Shown here piece after piece: positions 44,886 through 57,196 of a stretch of 64,000 bases of DNA (within the stretch, counting starts at the first letter, position 1; each line of letters opens with the position of its first letter). The DNA is from Cutaneotrichosporon cavernicola. Taxonomy: Eukaryota; Basidiomycota; Tremellomycetes; Trichosporonales; Trichosporonaceae. The stretch is taken from the NCBI RefSeq assembly GCF_030864355.1, contig NC_083394.1:930001-994000 (forward strand). Direction: 5' to 3'. The notes beneath the pieces are model-generated. The model was not told the DNA's origin and made no database searches. It saw only the letters and a program-made list of their open reading frames with translations. The translations under genes were made by a program, and so were the position numbers.

Positions 44886-47054
44886 TCACTTGCGATACGT
44901 GTCGCGCTGGAACTTGAACGCGACTGAGTCAGCTCTATTCGACAACGACTTACGTTGCAGCACGCCGCGATCAAAGTGGCTCCTAAACCCGCGGCGGTGC
45001 GAGTAGTCCCATTGCTTGCGGACAATTCTGAATGCAACGTCCTCGTACGGCGGCCCGGCACGGAAGACGAGCAGCTCGGTGTCGTCGTCTCCCGGGACCG
45101 AGACCCGGTCGTAGCTCGGTGGCATTGACTTGTCGCTGGGGTCAGCGCCTCCTTGAGGGACTCACATAAGGTCTGGGTAGAAGATGTGAAAGCGGTATCC
45201 CATGACAATCTTGGGCGGCGGGTTCTCCTTGTCATAGTGGCCCTTGTTGTAGCTCGTCCACTCAAAGCCTGTGTGTATACGGTTGTAGTACCGTGGCTTC
45301 CGGGGGCGATACTTGTCTCCCCAGTCGTAGCTGGCCGGCAGTCCTTCGGCCAGGTCCGTCTCCTCCATGTCCTCCAGCCCCTCGTCTTCGTCGAGGTGCG
45401 CTGACTCGGCCGCGATGCGTGCGCGCCAGTGTCGTTCCGTCGCCGCGTCCGTGTCTGCCACCTCTTCCTGTGGGAGTTTGGGAGCAAACGTCTCAGAAGA
45501 GACTTTGCGGCGCGCAGCGAAGAGGGCCCCGAGGTAATCGGCGTGCGTCAGGGTCGGGAGCCGAGCGTCGTCCCCGAGCCGCTTGATATCTACTGGCCTC
45601 GGGCTCATGGATGGATCGTACGCCTCCACAGCATCGTCTTCCTCGACTTCCTCCTCACCCTCCCACTCCGGATCGAGGTCGCCTTCATCCTCCGACTCCT
45701 CCATGTCCACCTGCGCTTTGGCTGCCTCCTCACGTTGCCGCTTTCGGAATAACTCGAGGCGGTTCTTGAGCACGATCTCGTGTACAGAGTTCAACTTGAC
45801 GATGGCCTTCTGTATTTCGATCTTGCGCAGCACAAGCCGCCAAAACTCGGGGTCCGCCACGCCCAGGATCATGTCGCGTGTCTTGGCCTCGAGTTCATCG
45901 AGGCGCCGAAATGACAAACCCTCGACAATCTTGGACGCGGCGTCCTCAACGTCCGCATTGTGCAGCCGTCCACCCTTGGCCTGGTCGGGGTTACCAAGTT
46001 CGCGGAGATGGTGGACACACAGTACCGCCATGGCGTCCCAGAACGCGACGTTGGTCTTGGCCCGCTCGAGCGAGCGATACATGGCAATATCGGCTTCGAG
46101 CTCGGTGCATTCCTCAATCGAGAGGTTGTCGAAGATGCGATACGGCTCGTCGATCTCGAACGCAAACCCCGCGTCCGCCCAACCCCACGCTTCCTCGTCT
46201 TCCTCGCGCTCCACCTCCTCGGCCCGCGGGTTGTCGCGCACCATACTTGCCGCGCTGCGCCCCGCACTCGCGAATCGGAGATTGATAGCAAGAAAGTCAA
46301 TAGCCTTGGCGCGCTGTTCACGCAGCCTAATCCCAGCACGCCGCCGACTCTGTTCGAGCAAGAAGGCGTCCTCCTTGGCAACCCACCCAGCCATAGTCGC
46401 GTCATCCGCTGCGCGCCGTAACCGGCTGTCCTCCTCCTCTCGCAGTGCGCGCTCGACCTCCCGATCAGCCCGCTTCTTCTGGAGCTTGGCGAGCTCCTCC
46501 TCCGCCTCAAATCGCCGGGCAGCGTCGCGCCGTGCGACTTCTTCAGGTGATAAGCCGAGGGCTTTCTCCTTCTCCTTCTTCTTGTGCCACTCAAACTTGC
46601 CAGTGTCGGCGTAGTGGAGTGCCATGGTGGCCGACGGTCGCGCCGGAGAGCGACTCCGCGATCTAATCAGCAATGAAGAGGGGGTGGGAACTCACTCTCG
46701 TTGGCGCCGTTTCTCTCGCCGCTCCTCCTTTCGCCGTCTTCGCTCGCGGTCGTCCTCCCGGTCGCGACGGCGCTCTCTCCGTTCCCTGTCATCACGGTCT
46801 CGCCTACGCTCGCGGTCACGCTCGTCGCGGTCTCTTCGACGTTCCCTATCGCGCTCACGGTCACGCGGACTGTCCTCATCACGTCTCGGCTCTCGATCAC
46901 GTTCACGGTCGCGGGGACTGTCTTCGTCGCGCCGCCGTTTCCGATCGCGCTCATCCCGCGATCCGCTATCATGGTGCTCGATCTTGTTGACCTTTTGTTC
47001 GACTGGTGTGTCCGTGTTGCCGTCGTCCCGGTCGCTTCGAGGTGATGCCGACAT
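44886..47054 (-). CDS. CACTIN: Cactin, spliceosome-associated protein
   Basis: Nuclear splicing cofactor (S. pombe Cay1) of about 690 residues in four exons (introns about 46662-46694, 45138-45168, 44922-44952). Start 47054 (MSASPRSDRDDG) opens an Arg/Asp/Glu-rich low-complexity domain, followed by SRSRSPARPSATM. The conserved mid-domain has ADTGKFEWHKKKEKEKALGLSPEEVARRD, INLRFASAG, EPYRIFDNLSIEECTELEADIAMY, and FWRLVLRKIEIQKAI. The diagnostic C-terminus reads KPRYYNRIHTGFEWTSYNKGHYDKENPPPKIVMGYRFHIFYPDLIDKS in pieces, then RAGPPYEDVAFRIVRKQWDYSHRRGFRSHFDRGVLQLAFKFQRDTYRK-stop. Cactin acts late in splicing and helps keep sister-chromatid and telomere gene introns spliced in model species. Confidence 0.97.
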
Positions 47055-47499
47055 TGCAGTCTATGTTGTGTTGTGAAGTTGTTCGAACCTCCACCGGTTA
47101 AGTTCGAAATGGGTGGCGAGTGGAGGCGCGGGATCAAATTCCCTCTATCGTAGTCGGCATTAGAATTCGGCAAGAACTGAATATGACTCCAGCAGTTATC
47201 AGTTTCCCCGAGTTGTGGACAACCCCAGGCAGCTATAGGAGAGCGTCCTGCTGGGATTCAGACCGCCACCAAGCTGAGATTGGACTCACTAGTTGCAGTG
47301 GCACACCTTGACATCCTACTTGGGGAAGCTCGGGAACAGCTGCTCACATGACATCCTCTATCCTCCATACATGACATCTCTTCAATTGAGGGGAAACCCA
47401 CAGTCCCTCTGACCAGTCTTTCCGTCTCGAACCCACAAACCCTCTCTTGAGTCTTTCCGTCTCGAAAACGACTTGGTTCGCGGTTGGCACGTGCCAAGG

Positions 47500-47522
47500 C
47501 CCCCCCCCCCCCCCCCCCCCCC
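47500..47522 (+). repeat. C23 homopolymer, intergenic
   Basis: Twenty-three consecutive C residues next to a perfect 14-bp palindrome ttggcacgtgccaa (47484-47497) that contains an E-box. Confidence 0.9.
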
Positions 47523-47895
47523 TTCGCATTTCTGGGATTGCTTGGAAGCGGGGCGACCCAGATCCGCAAGCAGTCCGATTGGCGAACAAGCCGCTCGTTT
47601 TCGGGTATCTCTTCTCTCGGCCGATGACATACGATGATATACGATGCCAGTCGGACTTTTCGTATGGTACAGTCGTACCGTCCTATCCGTGGAAAGCGAC
47701 GAGTGAGCAGTGAGGCAGTCGGATACGCAGGTGCCATGTGTGGGGCGGGGAGGGCGAGAGATTGAGGGACAAAGGGTGGGCCTAGAGCTTGTCGTTGGTG
47801 AATTGGTGAGTATAACAAGAAAAGCCCTGGATAGACCTGTCTGTTCCATCGCAATGTCCCTACGCTTCCATCTAATAGGCATGCCCTACGTCCTG

Positions 47896-47927
47896 ACGTT
47901 CCATCTACGTTCCATCTACGTTCCATC
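47896..47927. repeat. 11-bp unit repeated about three times
   Basis: acgttccatct occurs twice perfectly and once shortened by one base (47896-47906, 47907-47917, 47918-47927); two looser copies of gttccat follow within 40 bp. Confidence 0.88.
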
Positions 47928-49640
47928 ACTGTTGTTCCCTAACTACCGTTCCATCTCATGGCCATGCCCCAAGCTCTATCAAGCACCCAACGGCGCCGCT
48001 AAAATTCCATGCTAAACTCATATCAGAATAGCCGGAGTTGGTCTATCGGGCGCTGGGTGCGGGGAGCAGGGCACTAGGCGTTGGTCGGGAGATCCGATGC
48101 AATCGCTGAGTGATGAGATCTACTCTGCACGGTCCTTCGTATCATTTATCCCTATCAAAGTGGGGCCGACTAAACGCCCACGCCTCTGGCGAAGGGGGGA
48201 AGGGGGAGGGGGAGGGGTAGGAGTGAGAGAGTGGGGGAGGGAAGGAGGCTGTGAGCCTAACTCTGTGTCTAAATAAGGGAGAAGGTCAAGAGGGTTAGCG
48301 AGGCGGCTGACAACAGCCGAAAGACGACAGCCGACAGACGGCGGATGGCTCAATTCAGGTCACTTGAAATGTTGTTGTAGTTTCGTAGATTAGCGCCCTC
48401 GATATGCCACGTGCATGCGTGCACGCCAACTGTGAGCTGCCCTGTTTTGCCGAATGGACGATCACTGACGCATCGGAATGCTGGGAATTCTGAGAATGTT
48501 GGGTCAGGAAGGCAGCGTCGGAGGCATGCGAAAGACAATGCGGTACGGCGCAAATGCAAACAAGGTTGGCCCGAGGAATCATCTTCGGAGTTTCCTCGCC
48601 TTGGGGACCGTGGTACCGCGCGGTGGACTTGGGAGGAGCCGACGCGAGGTTGGGTTGATTGAGTTGCAATGTTGGTAGTTTGTTTGATGTGGAGATTGCT
48701 TTGATCTTGGCATTGTCAACGAGCTGCAACGAGGTAGGCAGTAATAAGTTCAATTTATTGTAGATGTGATGTGTGACGTCAACCCCAACTTGCTACTACT
48801 TGGTCAAGGTATGTAATTACCTCTTTAAGGATCTAAGGATATTGTGGAATTGCCAGATACAAACCTTCCAGGCACCACCTCCCTTACCCTCGTTCGGATC
48901 CATTTGCCAAAACCTATTCAGATATTCCATAAATGCCATAAACACTCTGTAGACTTTCCACATATCCAGATGGAATGAAAGCCAAGCCAAGACGTGCTTT
49001 TTCGAGATCCAGGTTGTTACTCCTTCACGCCAAGCCATCGCATACCCAGCGTATCCAGGTCACGCGACCGGGAGCGTGGTGGAGGTCCCTCATGCCACCG
49101 TTAGTGTGTTGGCCATATTGGGAAGCGATCCGAGTGTAGAGGGAGGAGACTGGTCGTGCGCAGTCAGCAGGCATCCTTTACAGTCTCTGCAGTCTGGGGT
49201 GTTAACAGGGTACACTTGGTCAAGGGCTGGAAGATGCAAAGAACACCTCTGCTCGCTTCTTTCACCTCATCCAGCATGCCAGCAAGCGCCACGCCTAGGG
49301 AGCCACAGCACACCCCCCACCCGCCACTTTCCCGATCACATCGGTGAGAATCCCAAGTTGTCAAAATCTCAAGGGTGTGTGACCAAGGCCCGAAGCACGC
49401 GAAACCGGATTCTCCGGACTCCTGGCCCCACGGAGAACAGGATACGCCTTGTTATCGGGGTTGCAGACTCGATCAGGCCAAATGTAAACGCGAGGATGTG
49501 ACAATTGTGAGCACGTCAGTGCCCTGGTGCACGCGTTTTTAATCTCGACCTCCGCCCAGGATCTGGAACAGCTGCAGTCAACAACTTGTGCTCATCATTT
49601 CCCTTTTCCTTTCCAGGATAAAGCTGACGCAGGTACAGGT

Positions 49641-49680
49641 TATACAGGTATACAGGTATACAGGTATACAGGTATACAGG
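49641..49680. repeat. Five perfect copies of an 8-bp unit
   Basis: tatacagg is repeated five times without error, preceded by a diverged copy (gtacagg). This is a simple minisatellite, not a CRISPR array: there are no spacers. Confidence 0.92.
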
Positions 49681-51468
49681 ATGGGTGGTGAGCGGTCCGT
49701 GCGTCATGAGTACAAGTGGAGGCCGAGACTCAAGTAAAAGTAAAGGGGATGAAATTCGACCTTGAGACCCAGTTCCAACTTGCCAGGCTCTCGGCTCTCA
49801 GGTTGAGTGACCTACATTCCTCGGAGGAAGCACAAACCCTCACAATAGGACACAGGCGTTGCAAAACATCCAATACGCACGGATCGCCATCACGCTACAC
49901 TAATACTCTAGATGGCACGCGGTCTGCTCTTTCACATCACATATCACCAGTTCCTCTCCTCTGTTCCGTGGTAGACAGAGCCCTTGGATAGTGTCAGCTT
50001 GACCTGTGACATCAATCCCTTGACATGTGTGATTGTGCCTTCTGGTTCCCTTTGCCCTCTTGTTCCCCCACTTTTCGTCTGTGCGACATGCGACACTGAC
50101 ACAGACACAGACGCAGACACCGGACACTGTTGCGCCACCGCACGCCCTCACCCACGCACGGTGCTTCCGGCTGGGCCTACAGACTCCGAAAATGGACAGG
50201 GAACTTGTCGGCTGTCGGGGATGATCAGAACGCCAGCACAGCACAGACGAGAGCGGTCAATGCCCCAATCTCATTGTTGGACCCTTGTCCGAGATCCGAG
50301 ATCGAGAGAAAATGGTAAGCGTGCGCCCCCACATACCTGGCATGCCTTGACTTGGGGTTACATGTGTTCGGTACCGAGACTGCCAACCGCTAACCGCGAA
50401 GCAAACCGACGGCTTAACGGACAGCGTGTATTTGATTTGGGATTGACCACAATGGCCGCATTGCTGGATTGGATTGGTGGCAAGTAGTCACCGGGGCAAG
50501 ATAAGTTGATGTTTTGGTACCTTTTGGTATGTCGTTGCGGTATACTGGAGTAGAGTAGGGGCAAGGGCAAGGGCAGTCTGGCTCAAGTGGTTGCATCATG
50601 CATGTGGCTACGCCATTCGATAGGAATGGCAGGAACACAAGAGGTACCGGTGGTTCATTGGTACAGATAGAGTTTAATTGTTAGCCTCATCATCATCGTC
50701 GTCATCCAATGGTGCACGTCAATCACCGCTGTTGTGTTTCTCAGCTTTCAGGATTTAATAGGGCTTTTGACCTTCAATATTTGAACCGACAAGCTGGATT
50801 TGAATCCAGACCTGATTGTCTGCTGTGCAATATCCTGTCTGGATAACCCTGACAATGCCCTGACTTATTTTGCCCATGCGCCCATAGGAAAGAAATACTT
50901 GCCCTGGCTTTGCAAAACGAGCATCCAAGGATCCAAAGCATACCTTCCATATCCCCTCTCTTCTACCACTTTGCCCATTTGCATAGTGACCCACCAGAAA
51001 CCCGTTGCATTCCATTCCTCACAAGTCACGCCTCTCGCTTCCGCTTGGAATCCTTGACCTTGGCGGCTCGGTTCGTCAACACCCTTTCTCATCCCCTTGA
51101 GCTGCATCGGCTGTTTTGGACTTGTTCAACTCCTTGAACGCAAGTGGAGATCGGGGGATGAGTGGAGGAATTTACCTCCGCTCACCCTTTGTTTCCTCGT
51201 AATACCCTTTCTCAGGTGTTCAGGCGTTGAACAAGTAAACCTGAATGCGCCCCAGTGCGTCATTGCGATCTCGACAAGTCTACTCTCCTCTCCCTCCCTG
51301 TTCCTCCTACCCCTGTTCCCCCCTTGCCTTTTCCCTTCTCTCCTCTTCTTCCCTCTGGATTCAGAGTTCTGCAGAATCTACATCCACTCACCTTTTGCTC
51401 ATCCTTCGGGCCTCAACCTTCGGTCAACTCTACCACCCTACTACCACTCATTCTTCCCTCAGCATATG

Positions 51469-53524
51469 CCTCATCCATCTTCCTGAAGCCATACGCCACA
51501 CACCCACGCCCCCAACGCCCCCCCCTCTTCCCCTCCAACGCACCCTTGTACCGACGCCTGTACTCACGCCGCTCACGCCCACACGCCCGCTTCGCGCTCC
51601 CACCACCACACCCCACACCCTCACCTTGTCCCACTCCACATCATCCCCATCCTCATCCTGACATCTTCCTCGACCAACCAGCTCTCTGGTCGTATTTTGC
51701 TCCTACCTCGCGTGGGTGCGTCGAGCTCTCCTCCTTCTCCCTCTCCTCATTGTACCTCTTGGCTTGAGCCTTGACCTGACACAAACTGCAGCTGACACGC
51801 CATCAGCGCCAATAAGATCTTGTAGCCTTCCTTACCTGCGTGTGTCATCGTTTGCGTGTTTCTTCAAGGCGTATAGCAGGAGAAAATATCGCGAGCTGTT
51901 GGTGGGTTGGGACAACAAACGACATTAGGCGACCGACTTTTTGGGCCAAAGGTGGCCATTGCCGTGCCCGCTGTCCTCTGCCTTGTGCCTTTGTGCTGCC
52001 CTCTTCTGCCAGTGTCCGACTGGGCTGCTGAACCCTTACGAGAGACCGATTTCATCCTCTGCTCTTGTGCCAATAGTCACCCTCTGGTCCCACTTGTCCC
52101 TCTGAACTGAACTGGCTCCTCTCCCTTGGTTCGGCTCTCCCCTCGCCTGCCCTTCTTTATCCCGTCTAGCCACAACCGGCCAGCTCTGTATCTCTCAACA
52201 GGTGCGCCTCCCGGCCTCTGCTAGTCCTGTCCATCATTTCATAGCGCCCCCCTCAAGCATCAAGCAGCTAGAAGAGCGTGCCTTTCAAGTTGTCAAACCA
52301 GACATCAACTTCGTCATCTAATATTCATTCCATTCACTTCTACCCCCTCTCCCCTTTCCCCCCTCATCCCCCCCCTTCCCACCTTCCTCACAAGCATCAT
52401 TCCACCACCCATCAATCTTCCACCAGTCTCCGCCCTATAACAACATTCCCCACCTAGCCATTATCGACTTTTGACTATAACGCGTCGTCCTGTCATTCCC
52501 AACCCCCACATCTAACGATCCTCGCACCTCGTCGAACATTCCAAGACTATCGCGATTACCCAAACGTTGACACCGGCATCAACGGCATCGGCATCGACAT
52601 CACACGCTACATTCGACAAAGGTCTGTGCAAGCCCAAAGTTACTGGGTTCTTTGAGCCCTCGATTCAACCTAGCGCTCGCATTTTCCTCGGGCAAACTTG
52701 CCGCCGCACGCTCCTCTTGCTCCCTTGGTCTTTGGGTGTGCATCCCACCATCGCGCTATACTCTGGGCCCGCCCTCTCCTTTTGATCCCTAGCCTCGCCT
52801 GGACGCTCGCGGTCCAGCTCCTCTCCGCTTAACCTCCTTTTCCTTATCCACAAAAGCCTCTCATCACTTCTATTAGCGACATCTCCATCCCACATCATCA
52901 CTTCTCTCCCACATCCCATACCACATCTCCATCACGCCCACCATCAACACTCGCAAAGGGAACGTGCGCCACCGCTCCCGTTAGCTTTGCAATCCTCGTC
53001 CATCGCTCTCTCACGTTCCAGAACTCGGCAACCTTTTGCTGTTGGCCGCCGCTTGTTTGAATCGTTCGATCCGGTGACCGGCGCATAACAACACCCACAC
53101 ATTCGGTGGCGACTCGGCCTGTCCTTCCCCCCGCCCCCCTTTCCTCCTCCCCCTCTCCCCTCTAGACCTACCAACATTGCATCCAACGACACGGTAATCT
53201 ACCCCTCCAGTGTAGGAGGAGTGACATTTCAACTAGCCACCAACTTGACGAAGCCGGCCAACTTTTACGGTGAGTAGTTTGCCTTAAAGTGAGCCACCCG
53301 AGCTCTAAAGTAGCATTCCCCGTCCCTACCCACGATCTCTCACGCTGACAATTGTCTATCATTCCTCTCCACTTTCCTCTTCATTCCTCATTCCTCTCTT
53401 CGTCTCACCAGCTACCCAACCTCGCAACTCCCATTCCTTATTCCATCCATACCACCGACAATCCTCTCGGTACTCGGATACGCTCGAACGCAAGCTCAAC
53501 GCACCCCCTTCTCCGCCCAGCAGG
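51469..53524 (+). promoter_or_regulatory. Very long ATG-free 5' leader of the TEA-domain gene
   Basis: I scanned this 2056-nt stretch line by line: it contains no ATG on the plus strand, while CAT (ATG on the other strand) occurs about 60 times. It is C/T-rich with several dense pyrimidine tracts (51280-51330 just before it, then 51515-51600, 52340-52400, 53120-53165). The first ATG after it is 53525, in frame with the TEA domain. Selection against upstream start codons along a scanned mRNA leader explains this best. Any leader introns could not be placed surely; a possible one is 53270-53411. Confidence 0.7.
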
Positions 53525-56066
53525 ATGCCCGCAGCGGCCTCCACTGGGGACTCGGCAGGGGGGCACCCGATCTGCTCGCCAGAGACTCTCTACACCTTTG
53601 TCGTCGGCAGAGCCCCGGGTCCAGAGTTAGGCTATCCCGCCGAACGAGGAGATGTGCACGGACAGGTGGCGGGTTCACTGCTCCCGGACGACCCAGTGGC
53701 TCTGGTTGACCAAGTTGATGACCGCGACAGCGGCGCTTCGGCTCGGGCCAAGAAGCGACGCAAGGTCCAACGACGGTCCAAGGTGTCGGAGATCTGGTTC
53801 CCAAGAGCAGAAATGGCATTCTGTACCTGTGAGTCGCCCCTCTGATCGCCCACCTAGTCATCCATCATCATCTCATCTACCATCGCGCCCATCAACCCTC
53901 CCCCTCAACATCCCCCCCTCGCCTTTCCTTTGGCCCGTGGGACACTGGACGCCGCTAGCAAAATATATCGCCGGTCCCATCCATGGACCCAACGATTGTT
54001 CCTCGCGTCCTACAAACATCCCCACTACCCTGCCGCACGCACCCGCACACGTTTTTTTTATTTTTTTAGCAAACACTGACCTCCCCCTCCAGGCGTCACT
54101 GCCATTCCCCCAAACGGGCGTACCAAGATCAAGTTCTTTGGGCGTCCACTAGGCCGTAATGAGCTCATCGCCGCCATTTGCACGCTGGCCACCCATCGCT
54201 TGTACAACCGCAAGCAGATATCCAGCCACAGTCAGGTGCTCAAGGACAAGGTACCAGCACAGTGTGAGTCACTTTAACAGCCCTTGACGCCACCTGGCGG
54301 AGTCAAACACCCCACCGTCACGGTCAGCTGACCTCCGCACAGTCAAAGAGATCTTCACGTTTGAGGACAAGTCGCGCGGCCACGACGAACCGTCTGAAAG
54401 TTCGACTGCCAATGTCATCGAGACGTATCAGTTCCCCGACATCATTTACTCCATCATCAACTATCCACTAGGGACCGACCTAGCCAATGCTCCGAAGCCG
54501 TCATGGCTACTCGATCTCGAGTCCGGAGTCAATGACAGCCAGGCGCCCCCAATGGACCCCTCCACACCTCGTGCCTACAACTACTGGAACGCGCCGCCGT
54601 CGCAGGACTACGGTTCGTACTACAGCCGTTCCGGCGGGGGCGGGGGCGGCTACGGCAAGGGCAAGGACCGCGAGGGCCGGACCATCGGCGGAGGCGACCC
54701 GTACTACCAGTACTCGCCGCAAGGGTCCATCCGCCAGAGCTCTGCTCCGTACCCTCCACCTCATTCTCTACCGCCACTACCACTACCTCGTGATCTTGAG
54801 CCTGGCCAAGGCGAGGCCCTAGGATCTGGCCGATTCAGCTACTCGCAGGGCTCATCTCGCGCGCGGATGGGCAATGGGGGATGGGAAGACCACGCCCGCT
54901 CCCCAACGTCAACGTCGTCGTATGATGCCCAGCAGTCGCAAGGCTCGGGCGTGTCGCCGCGGCAGCCGGCTGGTCCGCCCTGGTCAGATGTCAAACCTCA
55001 AATGTCGAACGCCGACCTCACTCTACCGCCGTTACAGGAAGTACCGAGCCCAACATATGACTGGAAGGAGCGGTCACCAATCTACCCTGAGCCCAAATGG
55101 GGCGCGACCTCTGCCCAATCGGCCGTGCGGAGTGCACTTTCTCCACTCCCGTCCTTCGGGTCGGTGGCCAGCCAATCTGGAGGCTACGCGGGCGGACCAG
55201 GAGGCTGGGCGGCCGACCCGCCCTATTGGGACAGCACGTCCGCCATCCGCGGTACGAACCGCAACGACTCGCTCTCACGTGTACCCGCGTTCACGCCGCT
55301 GTCGATCGAGGTGACGGCAGACTCACGCAACGGTTCAGTCTCACTAACCGCATCCGAGCCCTTGACCAATGGCAGTCCTATGCCTCTTGATAACTACCTC
55401 GCGAACCGGTATCCGTTCCTGCTCCAGATGGCGCAGTCACCTGGAGTCGCCATTCCAGTCTACCATATCGACGTCCCAGTCACCATTCCTCCCAACGACC
55501 CGTCACGCGAGTTCTTGTTGGACAGCATCACCGACATCGGCCTCGATCTCGTCTTGCACTGTCTGAACGATGCCAGCGGTTGGGCTGTCACGACGGATGC
55601 CACCTGGCAGAGCGCATATGGGCCGAACCGTCAACCCAGGGTTGTCACTCCCCTTCGACCACTAGGCGCCTCCCGCGAGATTGCAGGATCCGTGCGCATG
55701 ACACGCCTCGCCGAGCTCTACAACTCGTTACTGCAGAACTTGAGAACGTCGTACTACAACGCGTCTCTCGGTGACGTCGGCGTGCCCAACACGGACATTG
55801 TCCAGCGCATCGTCCGCGATGGTGGTGAGGACACTCGTGGCTCTTTCGACCCTCAGCTTCTGCCTCCTATCGGCAGTGACTGGTCGAACGCGGCGTGCAT
55901 TCTGGTCTACTCGTTGCGAGTCGCCGACGGCGCGATGCCGTACGTCATCACGGCGCGCGGGATCGACTTTTCGGCACAATACGAGACTGTGTCTGATCAG
56001 CACATCGCACAGCACATTCTAGCATCCGAGGAGCAAAAGTCGAGCTCGTATGACTGGATCGGATAG
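53525..56066 (+). CDS. TEA/ATTS-domain transcription factor
   Basis: DNA-binding regulator of the TEAD/Tec1/AbaA family, about 733 residues in three exons (introns 53829-54092 and 54264-54342). After an N-terminal KKRRKVQRRSKVSEIWFPRAEMAF, the joined exons read VTAIPPNGRTKIKFFGRPLGRNELIAAICTLATHRLYNRKQISSHSQVLKDK in pieces. GRNELIA and RKQxSSHxQVL are the hallmarks of TEA helices 1 and 3. The rest is Ser/Pro/Gly-rich, then a folded C-terminal part (YPFLLQMAQSPGVAIPVYHIDVPVTIPPNDPSREFLLD, ending SYDWIG). In fungi such factors switch filamentation or conidiation (Tec1, AbaA). The ATG at 53525 follows about 2 kb without any ATG. Targets unknown. Confidence 0.92.
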
Positions 56067-57196
56067 AGTGGATGCGCTCCTGGCCGGCTCACGCGACCCG
56101 TTCTGGTCCAGTAGAGTCTCCCGCATCCGTCTGTTGCGCCGTACCCTTTAATCGAGTGTGAGTGGGAGCTGTCGACTGACACGTCAGACGGCTCAACATA
56201 CACGGGGCTCGTCTGACGTGTGTCGACTGGGAGGCCACCACCACGCCTGAGATGAACAAACTTGGAGCTGTGGCCACCTCCAGCTCCGCTTAGCGCCCAT
56301 TATTTAGTAGCATATCCCTCGCATACCCCGCAACGCACACTGTAGGTCATTACATGTGCGTTGTCCTAACCCTGTTCCTGATCCTCGCCTGCTGGTAGCT
56401 CATTTCCTGGTCAGTGAACTCTTGTATCGGTCCGTATCGGCGATGTCTTGTTAGGTCTGGATGAATACGATGACTGAGCTGGGAGCAGCAGTGCGGGTGT
56501 GCGTGTGCGTTTGCGTTTGCGGCATTCAGTCTTGTCGCAGACAGCTTGTGGCCGGCCGCGCACGCAATGGACCATGGTCAAGTTCCGGCCAGAGCTCGGC
56601 CCAGATACGGCCATGGTCAGAGCAGAGCCAGGTGCACAGGCTTGTGAGACATCAAGAACTATTGGATGGCTTGGAATGGTCTGACGGCAGGCTCCAGGAA
56701 GGAATGTGAACCGTGCTGTGAGATAGTGAGGAATCAGTCCAGTGAGCAATTGGCCGAAAATGAATGCTGCGGCGATCATAGTGAGTGCTGTTCATATTCT
56801 GGCTCTGAACGACACATCGAGCTACATGGCCCATTCAGTCAGTTCACACATCCATACGTCACCGTGGAGCGGCTTTGTCATTGTGCTGCTCAAAAGGCGC
56901 CTCTCAATATGCGACCACGTCATCAATGAGAAACATGTGCATCTAATCGAGCTACAACACACTGGCATACGGAAGTGGAGAATGGTTCTTGACTGAGCGG
57001 GAAGAGGAAAGGGGAGGGGAAAGTGGAGGGGGGATGCGCGCGTCCCGCGCGCTTTTGATTATGTGACGATAGGTGCCAGTGGAGGGGAAAGGGGAATGAG
57101 GATGAGGATGATGACAAACAGAATCCTAGGTGACACACGAGGTCAAAGAGGCCCAAAAATGCTACACGCCGATGCCGGTCGACAGAGGAGACGCTC
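56067..57196. other. Intergenic region between convergent gene ends
   Basis: 1.1 kb between the TEA-factor stop and the stop of the Sfp1-like gene. Short frames on both strands show no family resemblance. An inverted near-repeat of tgacacgtcagac / gtctgacgtgtcg (56176-56188 and 56210-56224) could form a hairpin in the TEA-gene 3' end; nothing else stands out. Confidence 0.45.

Larger units (their letters stand above)
47055..51468. other. 4.4-kb gene-poor region upstream of the TEA-factor leader
   Basis: No reading frame here looks like a gene: frames are short, differ in base composition from the neighbours and match no family I know. Contents: a 14-bp palindrome (47484-47497) beside a C23 run (47500-47522), three copies of an 11-bp unit (47896-47927), a G-rich purine tract (48190-48245), five copies of tatacagg (49641-49680) and a short (gacaca) stretch near 50095-50120. 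Likely long-range regulatory sequence for the TEA factor, possibly with non-coding transcripts, or degenerate sequence. Confidence 0.5.

Noticed and set aside
45583..46614. 343-codon plus-strand Ser-rich frame over cactin
   Set aside because: Mirror of the Glu/Arg-rich cactin coding sequence.
48355..48753. 132-codon minus-strand frame in the gene desert
   Set aside because: No domain, no splice partners and no coding-like composition.
49641..49680. Short regular repeats as a possible CRISPR array
   Set aside because: Units are directly adjacent with no spacers, and the genome is eukaryotic.
49984..50487. 167-codon frame in the gene desert
   Set aside because: Includes a simple gacaca repeat, has no recognisable domain and composition differs from real genes here.
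50790..50840. tRNA-like words (ttgaatccagac) in the gene desert
   Set aside because: No matching A box, B box and cloverleaf could be drawn; no tRNA in the window met that standard.
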